A DNA stretch of 64,000 bases from a virus: positions 1 to 64,000 of the IMG/VR virus record IMGVR_UViG_3300025309_000006; one strand, written 5' to 3'. The notes under the pieces are model-generated. The model saw nothing but the letters and a program-made list of their open reading frames with translations. It was not told the DNA's origin and ran no database searches. Below, piece after piece: positions 1-8,051 of this stretch (positions within the stretch are counted from its first letter, which is position 1; each line of letters starts with the position of its first letter). A program made the position numbers and the translations under genes.

Positions 1-469
1 AAAATCTAACATATTTTGTATTCCGTGTATCTTTATTTTCTTTTGGCTGTCTTAGATCATCATTCGACTAAGGGACGCTGTTAAGAAAATTTTGATATAG
101 AGGGAATATCCCATATGCTAGAATTTAGAAAGGATAGAGAATTAGATAAGATAAAAGAAATTTATACTAGCCCATATCGCACTCGAATTTTTTACCACGT
201 TCTTGATTATAACCCTCAGAGGATATTCTAAGATAGAATACTCTAATGTATGTTATTTGACAAGTGTTGGCTGGCTAGTCTCTTAATTCAGTTTTCAAAG
301 ATCATCTCAACTCTTTTTAAAGAATTCATGCTAGGTTGTTTTCCTAGTCACGCCACAAGATACTTTGTGATTGTTGGCCCTCCTTATGTACATTTATTTT
401 TCGATTCAAGTGAATAGTTGACTTTTCTAAGTGCTAAGAGGTTTTTGTTTGCTCCCTCTTATGTTCCCT
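1..469 (-). promoter_or_regulatory. Leader of a leftward transcript leaving the window
   Basis: No gene of normal size is visible here. Read leftward from the promoter at 470-498, the RNA has a strong ribosome site (AAGGAGGG, about 379-386). An ATC-started seven-codon frame follows (371-348), overlapping a CACAA/TTTGTG hairpin. Further on, at 303-287, is a boxA-like string (GATCTTTGAAAACTGAA) resembling the antitermination leaders of Bacillota rRNA operons. The layout suggests a regulated leader for genes beyond the left edge; this is inference. Confidence 0.4.
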
Positions 470-498
470 ATTTTATAGTAATGAACTAAATAAGTCAA
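470..498 (-). promoter_or_regulatory. SigA-like promoter
   Basis: On the minus strand TTGACT (498-493) is followed after 17 bases by TAAAAT (475-470). It fires leftward into the gene-free leader at the window edge. Confidence 0.55.
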
Positions 499-574
499 GG
501 AAAACTTTTATATATTACTTGTTTATGGAGTCCTATTTTATTGTAGATATTTTATAAACAATTTAAAGCTTCTG

Positions 575-616
575 AAGACAAAAAGACTAGATATTTATAC
601 TTAGTCTTTTTGTCTT
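575..616. terminator. Bidirectional intrinsic terminator
   Basis: A 15-bp stem (575-589 with 602-616) has A/T runs on both sides, so it can stop transcripts from either direction. It lies just beyond the stop of the HNH-like gene at 625. Confidence 0.8.
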
Positions 617-624
617 TTATTTAA

Positions 625-1680
625 TTACTTTGCTGGTGCTAATAAATCATTTCCTTTTAGTCCTTTCTTAATTCTATTATACATTCCAACAGGACTTATT
701 CCAATAATATCACACCATTCTGGAACTGTGTGACTAGTCCCATTTATTTCTATATACTTCTTTCTACCCTCTCTTGTTCTAGGTTTTAATAAATCATTTA
801 TATTCCATCCATAAGCTATTCTATTTATAATTATTTCTCTTGTTAGACCTGAAATTTCGGCCCATTCCGTAATCGTATGTATTTCTCCGTTAATTTCTAT
901 ATGTTTAGTCTCTCTTGGTTCAAGATCCCTAATTAAATCTTCTGAACTACAGCCTTTGTGGTATCTATCTAACATTGCTGAATATGGTATTTCATATTCT
1001 TCCGATAATTCTATTAGTGTTTTTATCTCTCCGTTTATACTTATTTTTATGTGGAAATAATCTTCCATAATATTTTTCCCTTTCTCATATCTTCCTTTTA
1101 TAGAGTTACCACTAATTCCAGTTTCTTCACTCCATTGTGATACTGTTTTTACTTCCCCTTCGTGTTCAATAAATACGTTATTTGTTTTATTGTTTTGTTG
1201 CTCTTTATGAGTTATCCATCTACAATTATTTGGTTCGTAATTTCCGTTAGTATCTTTTCTATCAATAGTTAGATTTTCTTCATAACCATTAGACAAAGCC
1301 CAATTATAAAAAGTTTTTCTATCTTTTAACCATTCATCACAAATAATAACTCCTTTATCCCCATAATATTTATAACTTTTTGCATTAGGATTGTAGCATC
1401 TTTGTCTCATATTTTCATAAGTTTGTTGTAATCTTTCTGGTATTATGTTTTTAGGTTTTTTAGGTTTATTGTATTTTTTACTATTTTTACCTAAACATTT
1501 TTTACATAGTCCATTTAAGCCGTCTTTAGTATTTGTTGGATTTTTATTAAAATATTTATCATTACAAGGAAACCAAGAACTTTCTTCAGGGAAATAGATA
1601 TAATGTTTACTGCATAACTTTTCCAATTCTTCATTTTCATTAATTCTGTGATTTTCTTCATAAGATACTAATTTTGGCAT
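625..1680 (-). CDS. HNH-like endonuclease with tandem HTH repeats
   Basis: 351 residues. The N-terminal part has four cysteines (CSKH, CNDK, CKKC). Residues about 85-165 carry the phage block YYGDKG...CDEW...LTIDRKDTNGNY...NNCRW, known from HNH/AP2-type homing endonucleases. The C-terminal half holds four degenerate repeats of about 45 residues of the form EINGE.HT..EWAE..G....I..R...G, like the helix-turn-helix modules of homing enzymes. It has its own terminator and a 5' leader with a short upstream frame. The ribosome site is AGAGGATG. Probably a DNA-binding or selfish nuclease; catalytic activity is not certain. Confidence 0.65.
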   Translation of the reverse strand: MPKLVSYEENHRINENEELEKLCSKHYIYFPEESSWFPCNDKYFNKNPTNTKDGLNGLCKKCLGKNSKKYNKPKKPKNIIPERLQQTYENMRQRCYNPNAKSYKYYGDKGVIICDEWLKDRKTFYNWALSNGYEENLTIDRKDTNGNYEPNNCRWITHKEQQNNKTNNVFIEHEGEVKTVSQWSEETGISGNSIKGRYEKGKNIMEDYFHIKISINGEIKTLIELSEEYEIPYSAMLDRYHKGCSSEDLIRDLEPRETKHIEINGEIHTITEWAEISGLTREIIINRIAYGWNINDLLKPRTREGRKKYIEINGTSHTVPEWCDIIGISPVGMYNRIKKGLKGNDLLAPAK

Positions 1681-1751
1681 TAATTATTCATCCTCTTTCT
1701 TTTTATAATTTTATTTATCAACCCATTATCCCATTATCAATAAAAACCTAC

Positions 1752-1781
1752 TTATGTATAACCAAAAATATTAATTAAAAT
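1752..1781 (-). CDS. Putative 9-residue leader peptide (ATT start)
   Basis: A strong ribosome site AAAGGAG is followed after 8 bases by ATT opening a nine-residue frame ending in Gly-Tyr-Thr-stop. It lies in the leader of the 625-1680 gene, about 70 bases before that gene's start. Two other short hydrophobic frames in the window end in the same way (10621-10680 and 18385-18450). It could be a leader peptide or just a conserved nucleotide motif. Confidence 0.3.
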   Translation of the reverse strand: MLINIFGYT

Positions 1782-2166
1782 CTCTCTATCTCCTTTCAAT
1801 TTATTTTTGTATTTATGGTACTCTTAAGTATAACATACTTAAAATAATATTGTATACTCTCAAATAACCATGTTTTAGCCTATTTACAGTGGATTATATG
1901 ACATTATCTATTGATTACTATTGTTTGCTCAGTATTACTATATAATTAATATTATTTTTAGATTTGAATGGGATCTTGGATAAAATAGCCTAGATTAGCA
2001 GGGATAATTGATGTATTTTGATTCTGAGACGTTTAAAAGGTATACTAGGTAAGATTATAAAGGGTAATACAATCTGAGGGCAGGAAAGGCCGTTTTTGTG
2101 GGTGTGTTTTTGGTTTGTCAAGGATTTAAATGGGGAAATGAGTTGATCGGGCTGAATGAACATAAA
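1782..2166. other. Gene-free spacer
   Basis: I see no supported gene. The plus strand is G/T-rich, like other spacers of this arm. A minus-strand TTATACT near 1825 may be the -10 box of the 625-1680 gene, but no clear -35 partner was found. Confidence 0.4.
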
Positions 2167-2194
2167 AAAGACTAGAATTTTATTTCTAGTCTTT
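2167..2194 (-). terminator. Intrinsic terminator
   Basis: An 11-bp perfect stem (2167-2177 with 2184-2194) is followed on the minus strand by a T-run, directly after the stop of the gene at 2202. Confidence 0.85.
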
Positions 2195-2201
2195 AGATGG
2201 T

Positions 2202-2693
2202 TTACCCTGCGTTCTTTTCTCTATTCTTTCTTTCCTTTTCAGCCTCTTTTATTAATTTATCCCTATGTTTATACCATGCAATTTCTTTTTTAAGTTTTTC
2301 TTTTAACTCCTTTGCTTTCTTAGCATCAGACAATAATTCTCTATGATGACTAGATATTGAATTCTCACATAATCCAAAAGCATACTGACCATTTATTACA
2401 CTTACTTTTCCTTTTCGCTTTGTGGCTTCTCCATCAACTTCCTTATTATATTCTGTTGCTTCGCTCCTTTTATTTTTAGACTTTGCGGTTAGTTCTTTAA
2501 CCATGAATTTAATAAATTCTATGTATTCTTTTTCCGTGGCAGGTTCAACGTTTCCTATGTCTGGCCTATCCTCGGTTAAATCCCTATAGTATTTAGTACC
2601 ACAAATAATAACTTCAACGTCTTTGTTGTCCCAAATGTTTTCAATTTTACCTACGCCGATGTTTGGAATTTTTACGAAATCATATTTTTTCAT
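2202..2693 (-). CDS. Hypothetical protein, basic C-terminal coil
   Basis: 163 residues from the ATG that follows a perfect AGGAGG with good spacing (start MKKYDFVK). A longer frame exists upstream but has no ribosome site. The N-terminal part looks like a small beta-rich domain. The C-terminal half is Lys/Glu-rich and helical (AKKAKELKEKLKKE...). No family recognised. It sits in a single-gene cassette with a clear promoter and terminator. Confidence 0.75.
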   Translation of the reverse strand: MKKYDFVKIPNIGVGKIENIWDNKDVEVIICGTKYYRDLTEDRPDIGNVEPATEKEYIEFIKFMVKELTAKSKNKRSEATEYNKEVDGEATKRKGKVSVINGQYAFGLCENSISSHHRELLSDAKKAKELKEKLKKEIAWYKHRDKLIKEAEKERKNREKNAG

Positions 2694-2727
2694 AAGTAAT
2701 AACCTCCTGAATTTATTTCTTATTGAT

Positions 2728-2757
2728 ATAATACCATAGAACAAATATAAACGTCAA
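2728..2757 (-). promoter_or_regulatory. SigA-like promoter
   Basis: TTGACG (2757-2752), an 18-base spacer, then TATTAT (2733-2728) on the minus strand, about 35 bases before the start at 2693. Confidence 0.65.
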
Positions 2758-2848
2758 ATAGTAATTATATTTAATTTTAAGGCCCATAATGGCACTTTTT
2801 AGGCACTAGAATATGTTTAAGGTAAAACTTTATAGCAAGACAAAGAAA

Positions 2849-2866
2849 AAGACTCCTAAGAGTCTT
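2849..2866 (-). terminator. Intrinsic terminator overlapping the stop codon
   Basis: A 7-bp stem AAGACTC/GAGTCTT with a 4-base loop and an A-rich plus strand behind it (T-run on the minus strand). The first arm takes in the stop codon of the gene at 2865. Confidence 0.7.
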
Positions 2867-3212
2867 AATTTGAACATCCTATGTATTCATCAAAATATCT
2901 CTGAGCTTTATTTATTGCTTCCTTGTCGCTTATTGCATCGAATATGGTTGTTCCCGACTCCCTTCCTTCTCGAATATAAGAATAATGATATTGATTAAGA
3001 TCGTAAGGACTATTTGATAATATAGCAATTATATTTTCATGCTGAAAGTATTTTCTGAATTGCTTTGTATTCCAGTTAATGAGATCATATAAATTTTGTT
3101 CAGCTTCTTGCTTTGTGGCTCCGATTGCCTCAACTCCGAATAGTGTAGAAATGAATTTTTTATAGTTTTGAGACATTTTATTAGTTTGTTTGGTTGTTAC
3201 TGGTTTAAACAT
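2865..3212 (-). CDS. Hypothetical protein
   Basis: 115 residues, ATG after GAAGGAGTG. Soluble, mixed alpha/beta composition, with a single late Cys (GCSN end). No known motif. It is second in a short unit behind the 50-residue gene at 3267, from which a 9-bp hairpin separates it. Confidence 0.75.
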   Translation of the reverse strand: MFKPVTTKQTNKMSQNYKKFISTLFGVEAIGATKQEAEQNLYDLINWNTKQFRKYFQHENIIAILSNSPYDLNQYHYSYIREGRESGTTIFDAISDKEAINKAQRYFDEYIGCSN

Positions 3213-3237
3213 TTGTTTATCACTCCTTCAAATTATT

Positions 3238-3261
3238 AAAGGAAGGTTTTACCCTTCCTTT
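3238..3261 (-). terminator. Intrinsic terminator
   Basis: A 9-bp stem AAAGGAAGG/CCTTCCTTT with a 6-base loop, just downstream of the small gene at 3267. It may be partly read through into the gene at 2865. Confidence 0.7.
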
Positions 3262-3266
3262 TTAGT

Positions 3267-3419
3267 TTACACTGGATTACAGGAAATTATTTTATAAGGA
3301 CTGCCTCCGATTGAATCCCTACAGGTGAATCCAACTTCGAATTTTACTGAGGTAATGCTAGTGTGATTTAATCCCTTTAAGATCCCGCCGATGAATTTTT
3401 TAGTTACTTCGTATTTCAT
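3267..3419 (-). CDS. Small hypothetical protein (50 aa)
   Basis: A 50-residue frame beginning MKYEVTKKFIGG and ending SCNPV. Its ATG follows GAAGGGAG at normal spacing. It has its own promoter (3460-3487) and terminator, which supports a real gene despite its size. Glycine- and serine-rich, with two cysteines. No family recognised. Confidence 0.7.
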   Translation of the reverse strand: MKYEVTKKFIGGILKGLNHTSITSVKFEVGFTCRDSIGGSPYKIISCNPV

Positions 3420-3459
3420 TTGAAAAACTCCCTTCAAATTTGAAACAATTTATAATATA

Positions 3460-3487
3460 AGTATAACGATTTATGACTTAAAGTCAA
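3460..3487 (-). promoter_or_regulatory. SigA-like promoter
   Basis: TTGACT (3487-3482), a 16-base spacer, then TATACT (3465-3460), 40 bases before the start at 3419. Confidence 0.65.
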
Positions 3488-3549
3488 GGTTTTTATATCT
3501 CTATTTATGCTATAAAAATGGATTTTTAATGGATTGGAGAGAAAAGAAA

Positions 3550-3570
3550 AAGAGCTAATTGTTAGCTCTT
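3550..3570 (-). terminator. Intrinsic terminator
   Basis: A 9-bp perfect stem AAGAGCTAA/TTAGCTCTT with a 3-base loop and a T-run on the minus strand, 10 bases past the stop of the gene at 3580. Confidence 0.85.
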
Positions 3571-3579
3571 AATTTTGTT

Positions 3580-3708
3580 TTATTTAATTACTTTTTTAAG
3601 AAATGGAATACTAGATATTCCCCATTGATTTGTAGGCCAACAACAAACGTCCATTTTTTGTGCTAATCTGTAGCGCAGGACTCGTTTTTGAGTTTTGTTG
3701 TAATTCAT
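3580..3708 (-). CDS. Small hypothetical protein (42 aa)
   Basis: A 42-residue basic frame (MNYNKTQKRV...KKVIK). Its ATG directly abuts the stop codon of the upstream gene at 3709, and its ribosome site (AAAGGAGC) lies inside the end of that gene, so translation is probably coupled. A strong terminator follows. No recognised family. Confidence 0.65.
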   Translation of the reverse strand: MNYNKTQKRVLRYRLAQKMDVCCWPTNQWGISSIPFLKKVIK

Positions 3709-4161
3709 TTATTTTGCTCCTTTCATTCCAATCATTTTTTCAAAGTAACCTGCTGCTTGAGAGTTCGCTCCATCAAATTTATATGCGATTGTGCCAACTA
3801 AGCAGGAATCTAAAGAATGATATGAGATACTAACAGTTTGATAATTGATTAGAGCGTGGAATCTGATGTTTTTTACTTTTTCATGCTCTAGATCGTAACC
3901 ATCTATATATTCAAAGACAACATATTCTCCAATAGTATAAGTCTTAACTACTTCGCCCCATGTAAAATCATTTTTGAGGAATTCTACTTTTTCATCGTGG
4001 GTAGTATCTTGAGTATTTTCCTCAGAGGCTACCTCTAAATCCTCCCATGATTGCACATAATATTTAGCAGGAACGAAGTATAATTTCTTTTCGGCACCCC
4101 TGGACAGTTTGCATAATTCGTTATTGTGCTTGACAATCATTCCAGATTTTAAGTTTTTCAT
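3709..4161 (-). CDS. Hypothetical protein
   Basis: 150 residues from the ATG (MKNLKSGMIV) that follows GAAAGGAG; the longer upstream frame lacks a ribosome site. The N-terminus (GMIVKHNNELCKL) resembles the small barrel found in many phage proteins of unknown role. First gene of a two-gene unit with 3580-3708. A TATACT -10 box lies about 30 bases upstream, but the -35 is weak. Confidence 0.75.
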   Translation of the reverse strand: MKNLKSGMIVKHNNELCKLSRGAEKKLYFVPAKYYVQSWEDLEVASEENTQDTTHDEKVEFLKNDFTWGEVVKTYTIGEYVVFEYIDGYDLEHEKVKNIRFHALINYQTVSISYHSLDSCLVGTIAYKFDGANSQAAGYFEKMIGMKGAK

Positions 4162-4431
4162 ATGTAGTTTTCTCCTTTCAAATTCCAATATATTTAATTT
4201 TATTAAGTATATCATAGAATAAAGGAAAATAGAAGTTATACAGAAAAATTATTTTATAATTTATAGACCTTATACCTGCATTTTGATTTTAACAAGTTTA
4301 AAACGTGTTAAAGTGCAATTATATAGGGGTATAGATTCTGAGGGCTTATAGGTGGCATTCTGTGCGAGGTGTTTGGATTAGTGGGAGCCGGAAGGAGTAA
4401 TTTTATTATATTTTATATTTAGATAAAAGAA

Positions 4432-4457
4432 AAAGACTAGGTTTTTGCCTAGTCTTT
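4432..4457 (-). terminator. Intrinsic terminator
   Basis: A 10-bp stem AAAGACTAGG/CCTAGTCTTT with a 6-base loop and a T-run on the minus strand, just after the stop at 4467. The G-rich spacer 4216-4430 upstream holds no gene. Confidence 0.85.
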
Positions 4458-4466
4458 AGTATCCCT

Positions 4467-5633
4467 TCAAGCTATTTTACATCTAGTTAAAATTGTCTGC
4501 TTCGCTCCTGCGTATTCGGAATGATCTTTAATTGTACCTTTGATTTTAACAACTTCACCTTGATCCGCTCTTACTGAATTTGAGGACTTCCATACAAAAA
4601 TATTTCCATTTTGATCTAAAAATTTATGAATATAGGAGGTTCCCCATTCGGTATCAAAAGAATATGAATTCATATAGGTTAATTCAGTTTGAATTTTTTC
4701 ACTGACTTCTCCAACGTAATTGGAATCTTTTTTACCTTCGTTTTCCTTTGCTCTTTTGATATCCTTTTCAATTTCCTTTTGATAAGTTACATAAGCATAG
4801 GCCACAATTCCGTTTATTTTGGTGTACTCATTACTAAGATATATTTTGATATTGTTTTGGAATGTTTCATACTCTTTGAACTCTTTGCTTTTGAAGTAGG
4901 TTATAACTTCCTGGGCCATTACTTCATATTTTTCATTTTTGCCAGATTTTTTGGTTAGATCCCAAGCTTCGTTTTTAGTTTCTTCCTTTTTGTACCCTTC
5001 TGAGTTAATCAAGTTTAGACAATTTGTAAGATAATCAAGAGTTTTTAAATACTTAGATTGTTTTCCGAGGTTATCATAATCCATTGCAGGTTCTTCAATA
5101 CAAATGTCGTGTATGTCTTGATAATTACCTATGATGCTTAGTCCGTCAATCCCTGTATACTCTTTTATGCAAGTGCTGCCAACTTGGATAATTTCATTTT
5201 CTGAATTAATCAGAAGGACTGTTTTGTTTCTCTTTCTGTCAGAATTGCAATGTTGACAGTGACTTTTTACTGTTCGATATTCAACAGGGATTGAAGCATT
5301 TTCCTTGATAACGTGTATGATATTTTCGTTTGAGCCTTCAACCGCATTATGTTCAATTACTGCCAGAACTTCAAATTCGCCTAATTTTAGTGATTCCATT
5401 TCAAAAGTGTATAAGGTAACATCGACTACAACCATTCCACAATCTTTAGGGCTGAATTGCCAAGATGGTATATTATCGCGGTTAACATAGTCAATAACTC
5501 TAACTTCTTCGCCTGATTCTCCAAGGACTTCGAAAGACCATTTGAGGGAGTTCTTGTCGAGTTTTTTAGTGATGCGCTTAATTTTCTTTTCTAGGTCTTG
5601 GAAATCTGATGTAAAACATTTGTATACTTTCAT
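4467..5633 (-). CDS. Hypothetical protein with Zn-binding Cys cluster, possible nucleic-acid binder
   Basis: 388 residues from the ATG behind AAAGGAGG (MKVYKCFTSD). Around residues 120-155 is a Cys cluster (C.HCNSDRKR...GSTCIKEY) typical of a zinc knuckle. The last 70 residues (GNIFVWKSSN...GEVVKIKGTIKDHSEY..) look like an OB-fold strand pattern. Proteins of this layout occur on Firmicutes phages and plasmids without assigned function. Single-gene cassette with a 13-bp terminator-like hairpin upstream. Nucleic-acid binding is inference. Confidence 0.7.
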   Translation of the reverse strand: MKVYKCFTSDFQDLEKKIKRITKKLDKNSLKWSFEVLGESGEEVRVIDYVNRDNIPSWQFSPKDCGMVVVDVTLYTFEMESLKLGEFEVLAVIEHNAVEGSNENIIHVIKENASIPVEYRTVKSHCQHCNSDRKRNKTVLLINSENEIIQVGSTCIKEYTGIDGLSIIGNYQDIHDICIEEPAMDYDNLGKQSKYLKTLDYLTNCLNLINSEGYKKEETKNEAWDLTKKSGKNEKYEVMAQEVITYFKSKEFKEYETFQNNIKIYLSNEYTKINGIVAYAYVTYQKEIEKDIKRAKENEGKKDSNYVGEVSEKIQTELTYMNSYSFDTEWGTSYIHKFLDQNGNIFVWKSSNSVRADQGEVVKIKGTIKDHSEYAGAKQTILTRCKIA

Positions 5634-5687
5634 TTGGAAAACCTCCTTTTTAATATGTATCTGATATTTATATTTTAACACAAAACA

Positions 5688-5730
5688 AATAAGAGTACAA
5701 TAATTATTTATGTCTTTTTGTACTCTTATT
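5688..5730. terminator. Strong bidirectional hairpin
   Basis: A 13-bp perfect stem (5688-5700 with 5718-5730) with T-runs on either side. It separates the 5790 gene from the 4467 gene. Confidence 0.75.
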
Positions 5731-5789
5731 TTAAAATTATTGATTTTACCAGTCTCCATCACTCAATGTTTTTACAGCAACACTTTTCA

Positions 5790-5978
5790 CTATATTTTCT
5801 CTCTCAATGAATGCTGAAAATGTTTGTCATCGTGCGTTTCTCCGTTCATTAGGTTTAATGTTTCTACAGACACATAATATTGAGCTTCCGGGCAATACTC
5901 TTTAATTTCTTTAATTAGCGTATCCAATTCATTAGCTAATTTGATAAATTTATTAATATGCTTCTTTTTGATATTCAT
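5790..5978 (-). CDS. Small hypothetical protein (62 aa)
   Basis: 62 residues, lysine-rich at the N-terminus (MNIKKKHINKF), helical. ATG after GAAAGGAG. Own promoter (6018-6045) and downstream hairpin. Unknown function. Confidence 0.7.
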   Translation of the reverse strand: MNIKKKHINKFIKLANELDTLIKEIKEYCPEAQYYVSVETLNLMNGETHDDKHFQHSLREKI

Positions 5979-6017
5979 TTTATCGCTCCTTTCAAATTTA
6001 TTATATGATTAATTAAC

Positions 6018-6045
6018 AGTGTATAGATATTATTAGATATGTCAA
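6018..6045 (-). promoter_or_regulatory. SigA-like promoter
   Basis: TTGACA (6045-6040), a 16-base spacer, then TACACT (6023-6018), 40 bases before the start at 5978. Confidence 0.6.
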
Positions 6046-6080
6046 ATAAAATGGGCATTTGGTTTGAGAAATTGAAAAGA

Positions 6081-6106
6081 AAAAGATGCTTTATTCAGCA
6101 TCTTTT
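6081..6106 (-). terminator. Intrinsic terminator embedded in a gene end
   Basis: A 10-bp stem AAAAGATGCT/AGCATCTTTT with a T-run on the minus strand. Its first arm encodes the last four sense codons of the gene at 6091. Confidence 0.8.
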
Positions 6107-6249
6107 AAAATATTTATAATTTTATTTTGACATGTTTTGCATAAAGTTACCTGTATTGATCCAATAATTAAGTTTTTAAGATTCTCTTTTGCAAAACATG
6201 AAGTGCAGCGCGAATATTCAGGAGATTCTTCGATTTCAATTTTAATCAT
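6091..6249 (-). CDS. Small zinc-knuckle protein (52 aa)
   Basis: A 52-residue frame (MIKIEIEESPEY...LKDAE) with two CxxC pairs (CTSC at 15-18 and CKTC about 37-40), a classic four-cysteine zinc site. ATG after AAAGGGTG. Own promoter (6282-6311) and a terminator overlapping its end. Function unknown; similar small zinc proteins recur in the right arm. Confidence 0.75.
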   Translation of the reverse strand: MIKIEIEESPEYSRCTSCFAKENLKNLIIGSIQVTLCKTCQNKIINILKDAE

Positions 6250-6281
6250 ATCATCACCCTTTCTAAAATTATTTATACTCT

Positions 6282-6311
6282 ATTTTATCATAGGATATAT
6301 TATAAGGTCAA
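6282..6311 (-). promoter_or_regulatory. SigA-like promoter
   Basis: TTGACC (6311-6306), an 18-base spacer, then TAAAAT (6287-6282), serving the zinc-knuckle gene. Confidence 0.6.
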
Positions 6312-6323
6312 ACAAAAAGAATA

Positions 6324-6352
6324 AAGAAAAGACCATTACTGGCCTTTTCTTA
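6324..6352 (-). terminator. Terminator overlapping a gene end
   Basis: An imperfect stem AAGAAAAGACC/GGCCTTTTCTT (one mismatch) with an A-rich tail on the plus strand. The stop codon at 6336 lies in its loop. Confidence 0.6.
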
Positions 6353-6590
6353 TAATTACTTTTTCTGCTCTATTTATAATGTCTGATGCTTCATAAAATT
6401 CTCCAGTTTCTTGCTCGGTTAATTCCACGTTAGCACTGTTTAAGTAATTTAACCAATTATTCTCTTCGTGAATTTCCTTTAGTTCTTGAACCATTTTTTC
6501 CATTTTCTCATGTATTTTTCTGACTTTCTCAGCATCTTTTTTAATTTTAGTAAGGGTTTGTGTATCGACTGACCGCGACTTTTTACTCAT
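6336..6590 (-). CDS. Hypothetical coiled-coil protein
   Basis: 84 residues from MSKKSRSV, the ATG best spaced from AAAAGGAGTG. Residues 15-45 are heptad-like (KIKKDAEKVRKIHEKMEKMVQELKEI cut into short charged repeats). No known domain. Single-gene cassette. Confidence 0.7.
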   Translation of the reverse strand: MSKKSRSVDTQTLTKIKKDAEKVRKIHEKMEKMVQELKEIHEENNWLNYLNSANVELTEQETGEFYEASDIINRAEKVIIRKGQ

Positions 6591-6623
6591 CTTCAGCACT
6601 CCTTTTATTTACCTTATAATATA

Positions 6624-6651
6624 ATTATAATCATTTTTAAGATTAATGCAA
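6624..6651 (-). promoter_or_regulatory. SigA-like promoter
   Basis: TTGCAT (6651-6646), a 16-base spacer, then TATAAT (6629-6624), about 35 bases before the start at 6590. Confidence 0.55.
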
Positions 6652-6757
6652 TAGATTTTTAATGTTTTTAAAAATAATTATTTTACACTTTACTATATCC
6701 CATAAATCAAGAGTTTGAAAGTATTTAGACAAAAAGAAAAGGAACCATTACTGGCTC

Positions 6758-6964
6758 CTAATTCTCTTCATAATCTTCCATAAATCCATTATCTATGTAC
6801 CATCCTATTTCTACTTCTTCATGATCTTCTAACACTCTTAAGTCAATATTTTCTGGGTCTGAATACTCATTTAGTAGATTTCTGATTTCCTCGACTGTAT
6901 CACAATTTCTTTCAGCCAGACATGCGCCTTGATCATTTAATAAGATTGCTTTGTAGTTTGCCAT
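6758..6964 (-). CDS. Small acidic hypothetical protein
   Basis: 68 residues from MANYKAILL, the ATG after AAAAGGAGTG. Strongly acidic C-terminal half (EDHEEVEIG...MEDYEEN). Unknown role; acidic mimic-type proteins are common in phage early regions, but nothing here proves that. An imperfect hairpin (6740-6767) overlaps its end. Confidence 0.7.
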   Translation of the reverse strand: MANYKAILLNDQGACLAERNCDTVEEIRNLLNEYSDPENIDLRVLEDHEEVEIGWYIDNGFMEDYEEN

Positions 6965-7167
6965 TTGAAGCACTCCTTTTATTTAATTAATCTGATATTT
7001 ATATATTAATCTATTTCTAGCGCAATTACAATAGCAAAACATAAATATTATTTTAGCATTGTTTGTGGCCTTATTGATGATTTAGTGGTATATTTGTATT
7101 AGTGTAGGATATCTGAGAGCTTACAAGGCATCGTGGAAGGTATGGAGGGATTGTGAGACAAAAAGAA

Positions 7168-7186
7168 AAGGACTTATTCAGTCCTT
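7168..7186 (-). terminator. Intrinsic terminator
   Basis: A 7-bp stem AAGGACT/AGTCCTT with a 5-base loop and an A-rich plus strand behind it. Its arms include the end of the short frame at 7178. Confidence 0.65.
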
Positions 7187-7303
7187 GTAATTATCTAATT
7201 GAGTTTGATTATATTCCCAAATTTGAGTTCTGATTCTTTGATAATTTTTTATCCATATTTCTGCTTCTTCTATTGTTTCCGGTACTAATAATTTATATTT
7301 GAT
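7178..7303 (-). pseudogene. Start-less short gene, leaderless or truncated
   Basis: A 41-codon frame (KYKLLVPETIEEAEIW...NYKD) ends inside a terminator like its neighbours, but has no ATG/GTG/TTG and no ribosome site. It begins at ATC immediately after an in-frame TAG, only about 12 bases past the -10 box at 7321-7316. Either the 5' part with the ribosome site was deleted, or it is a leaderless message starting with ATC. The charged, tryptophan-containing sequence looks protein-like. Confidence 0.45.
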
Positions 7304-7315
7304 CTATTAATTAAG

Positions 7316-7344
7316 ATTATAATAGATAGATAGCGCAATGTCAA
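7316..7344 (-). promoter_or_regulatory. Consensus SigA promoter
   Basis: Perfect TTGACA (7344-7339), a 17-base spacer, then perfect TATAAT (7321-7316). It faces the start-less frame at 7178-7303. Confidence 0.75.
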
Positions 7345-7451
7345 ACTATTTTATTTTAGTTTTTAAGGCCCGTGGATAGGGTTTTAAGAGGTTGGATTAT
7401 GGATAGAGGGAATTAGTATTAAGGCAAAGAAAAAAGAAGCTGTAAAGCTCC

Positions 7452-8000
7452 TTAAGATCCCCATTGTGTATATTCTGTTAGTTCGCTCATTTCGAATTTT
7501 TCTCCCACGCAAACGCCGATAATGTCAAATGTATTATTATATATAAATACCATGCTATGCGCTTCATTTGTTTTTAGCATAACTCCTTTTTTAACATCTT
7601 GATTAAGTATACAAAGGTATTCATCTTTGATCTTCATTAATCCTTTTTCAGTTTTGAATACTTTGTAAAGAATTTTCTCTTCGTCTTTCCATTTTCCTTT
7701 TTTGTGGAATTGTATTCCGGTGTCCACTAACATTTGTGTATGCTCCAGTTTGTTAGCTGTGATTCTCTCAAATTTATTTTTAAGATCCATATCTAGATTA
7801 TAAGGAGTGAATTTTAGATCAGCAGAGACATAATTAGTTGATTGTAAATAAGCAAATAGTTTTGGTTGGTCAATTTGCTTTAAAATAATAGTAAGTTGTT
7901 GCTTATAGTTGAAAATGACATTATTTAATCCTTCAGCATAAAAACAAGGGTTCAAGTTATTGGCTTTTATCATGCGTTTGAGTTCGGTTAATTTGATCAT
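7452..8000 (-). CDS. Hypothetical protein
   Basis: 182 residues, ATG after GAAAGAAGG. Mixed alpha/beta, with two cysteines in the C-terminal half and no membrane segment. The imperfect stem AAGAAGCT/AGCTCCTT around 7435-7455 may terminate it. No family recognised. Confidence 0.7.
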   Translation of the reverse strand: MIKLTELKRMIKANNLNPCFYAEGLNNVIFNYKQQLTIILKQIDQPKLFAYLQSTNYVSADLKFTPYNLDMDLKNKFERITANKLEHTQMLVDTGIQFHKKGKWKDEEKILYKVFKTEKGLMKIKDEYLCILNQDVKKGVMLKTNEAHSMVFIYNNTFDIIGVCVGEKFEMSELTEYTQWGS

Positions 8001-8051
8001 ATGTATTTACCTTCTTTCTAATATTTTAGATTTGAATTAATTACAATAAAA

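Noticed and set aside
1-574. tRNA or rRNA fragment
   Set aside because: The boxA-like string recalls rRNA spacers, but no tRNA arms or rRNA sequence could be found.
1752-1781. Arbitrium signal peptide gene (aimP)
   Set aside because: SPbeta-type aimP encodes a longer secreted precursor next to aimR; neither a signal peptide nor an AimR-like gene is here.
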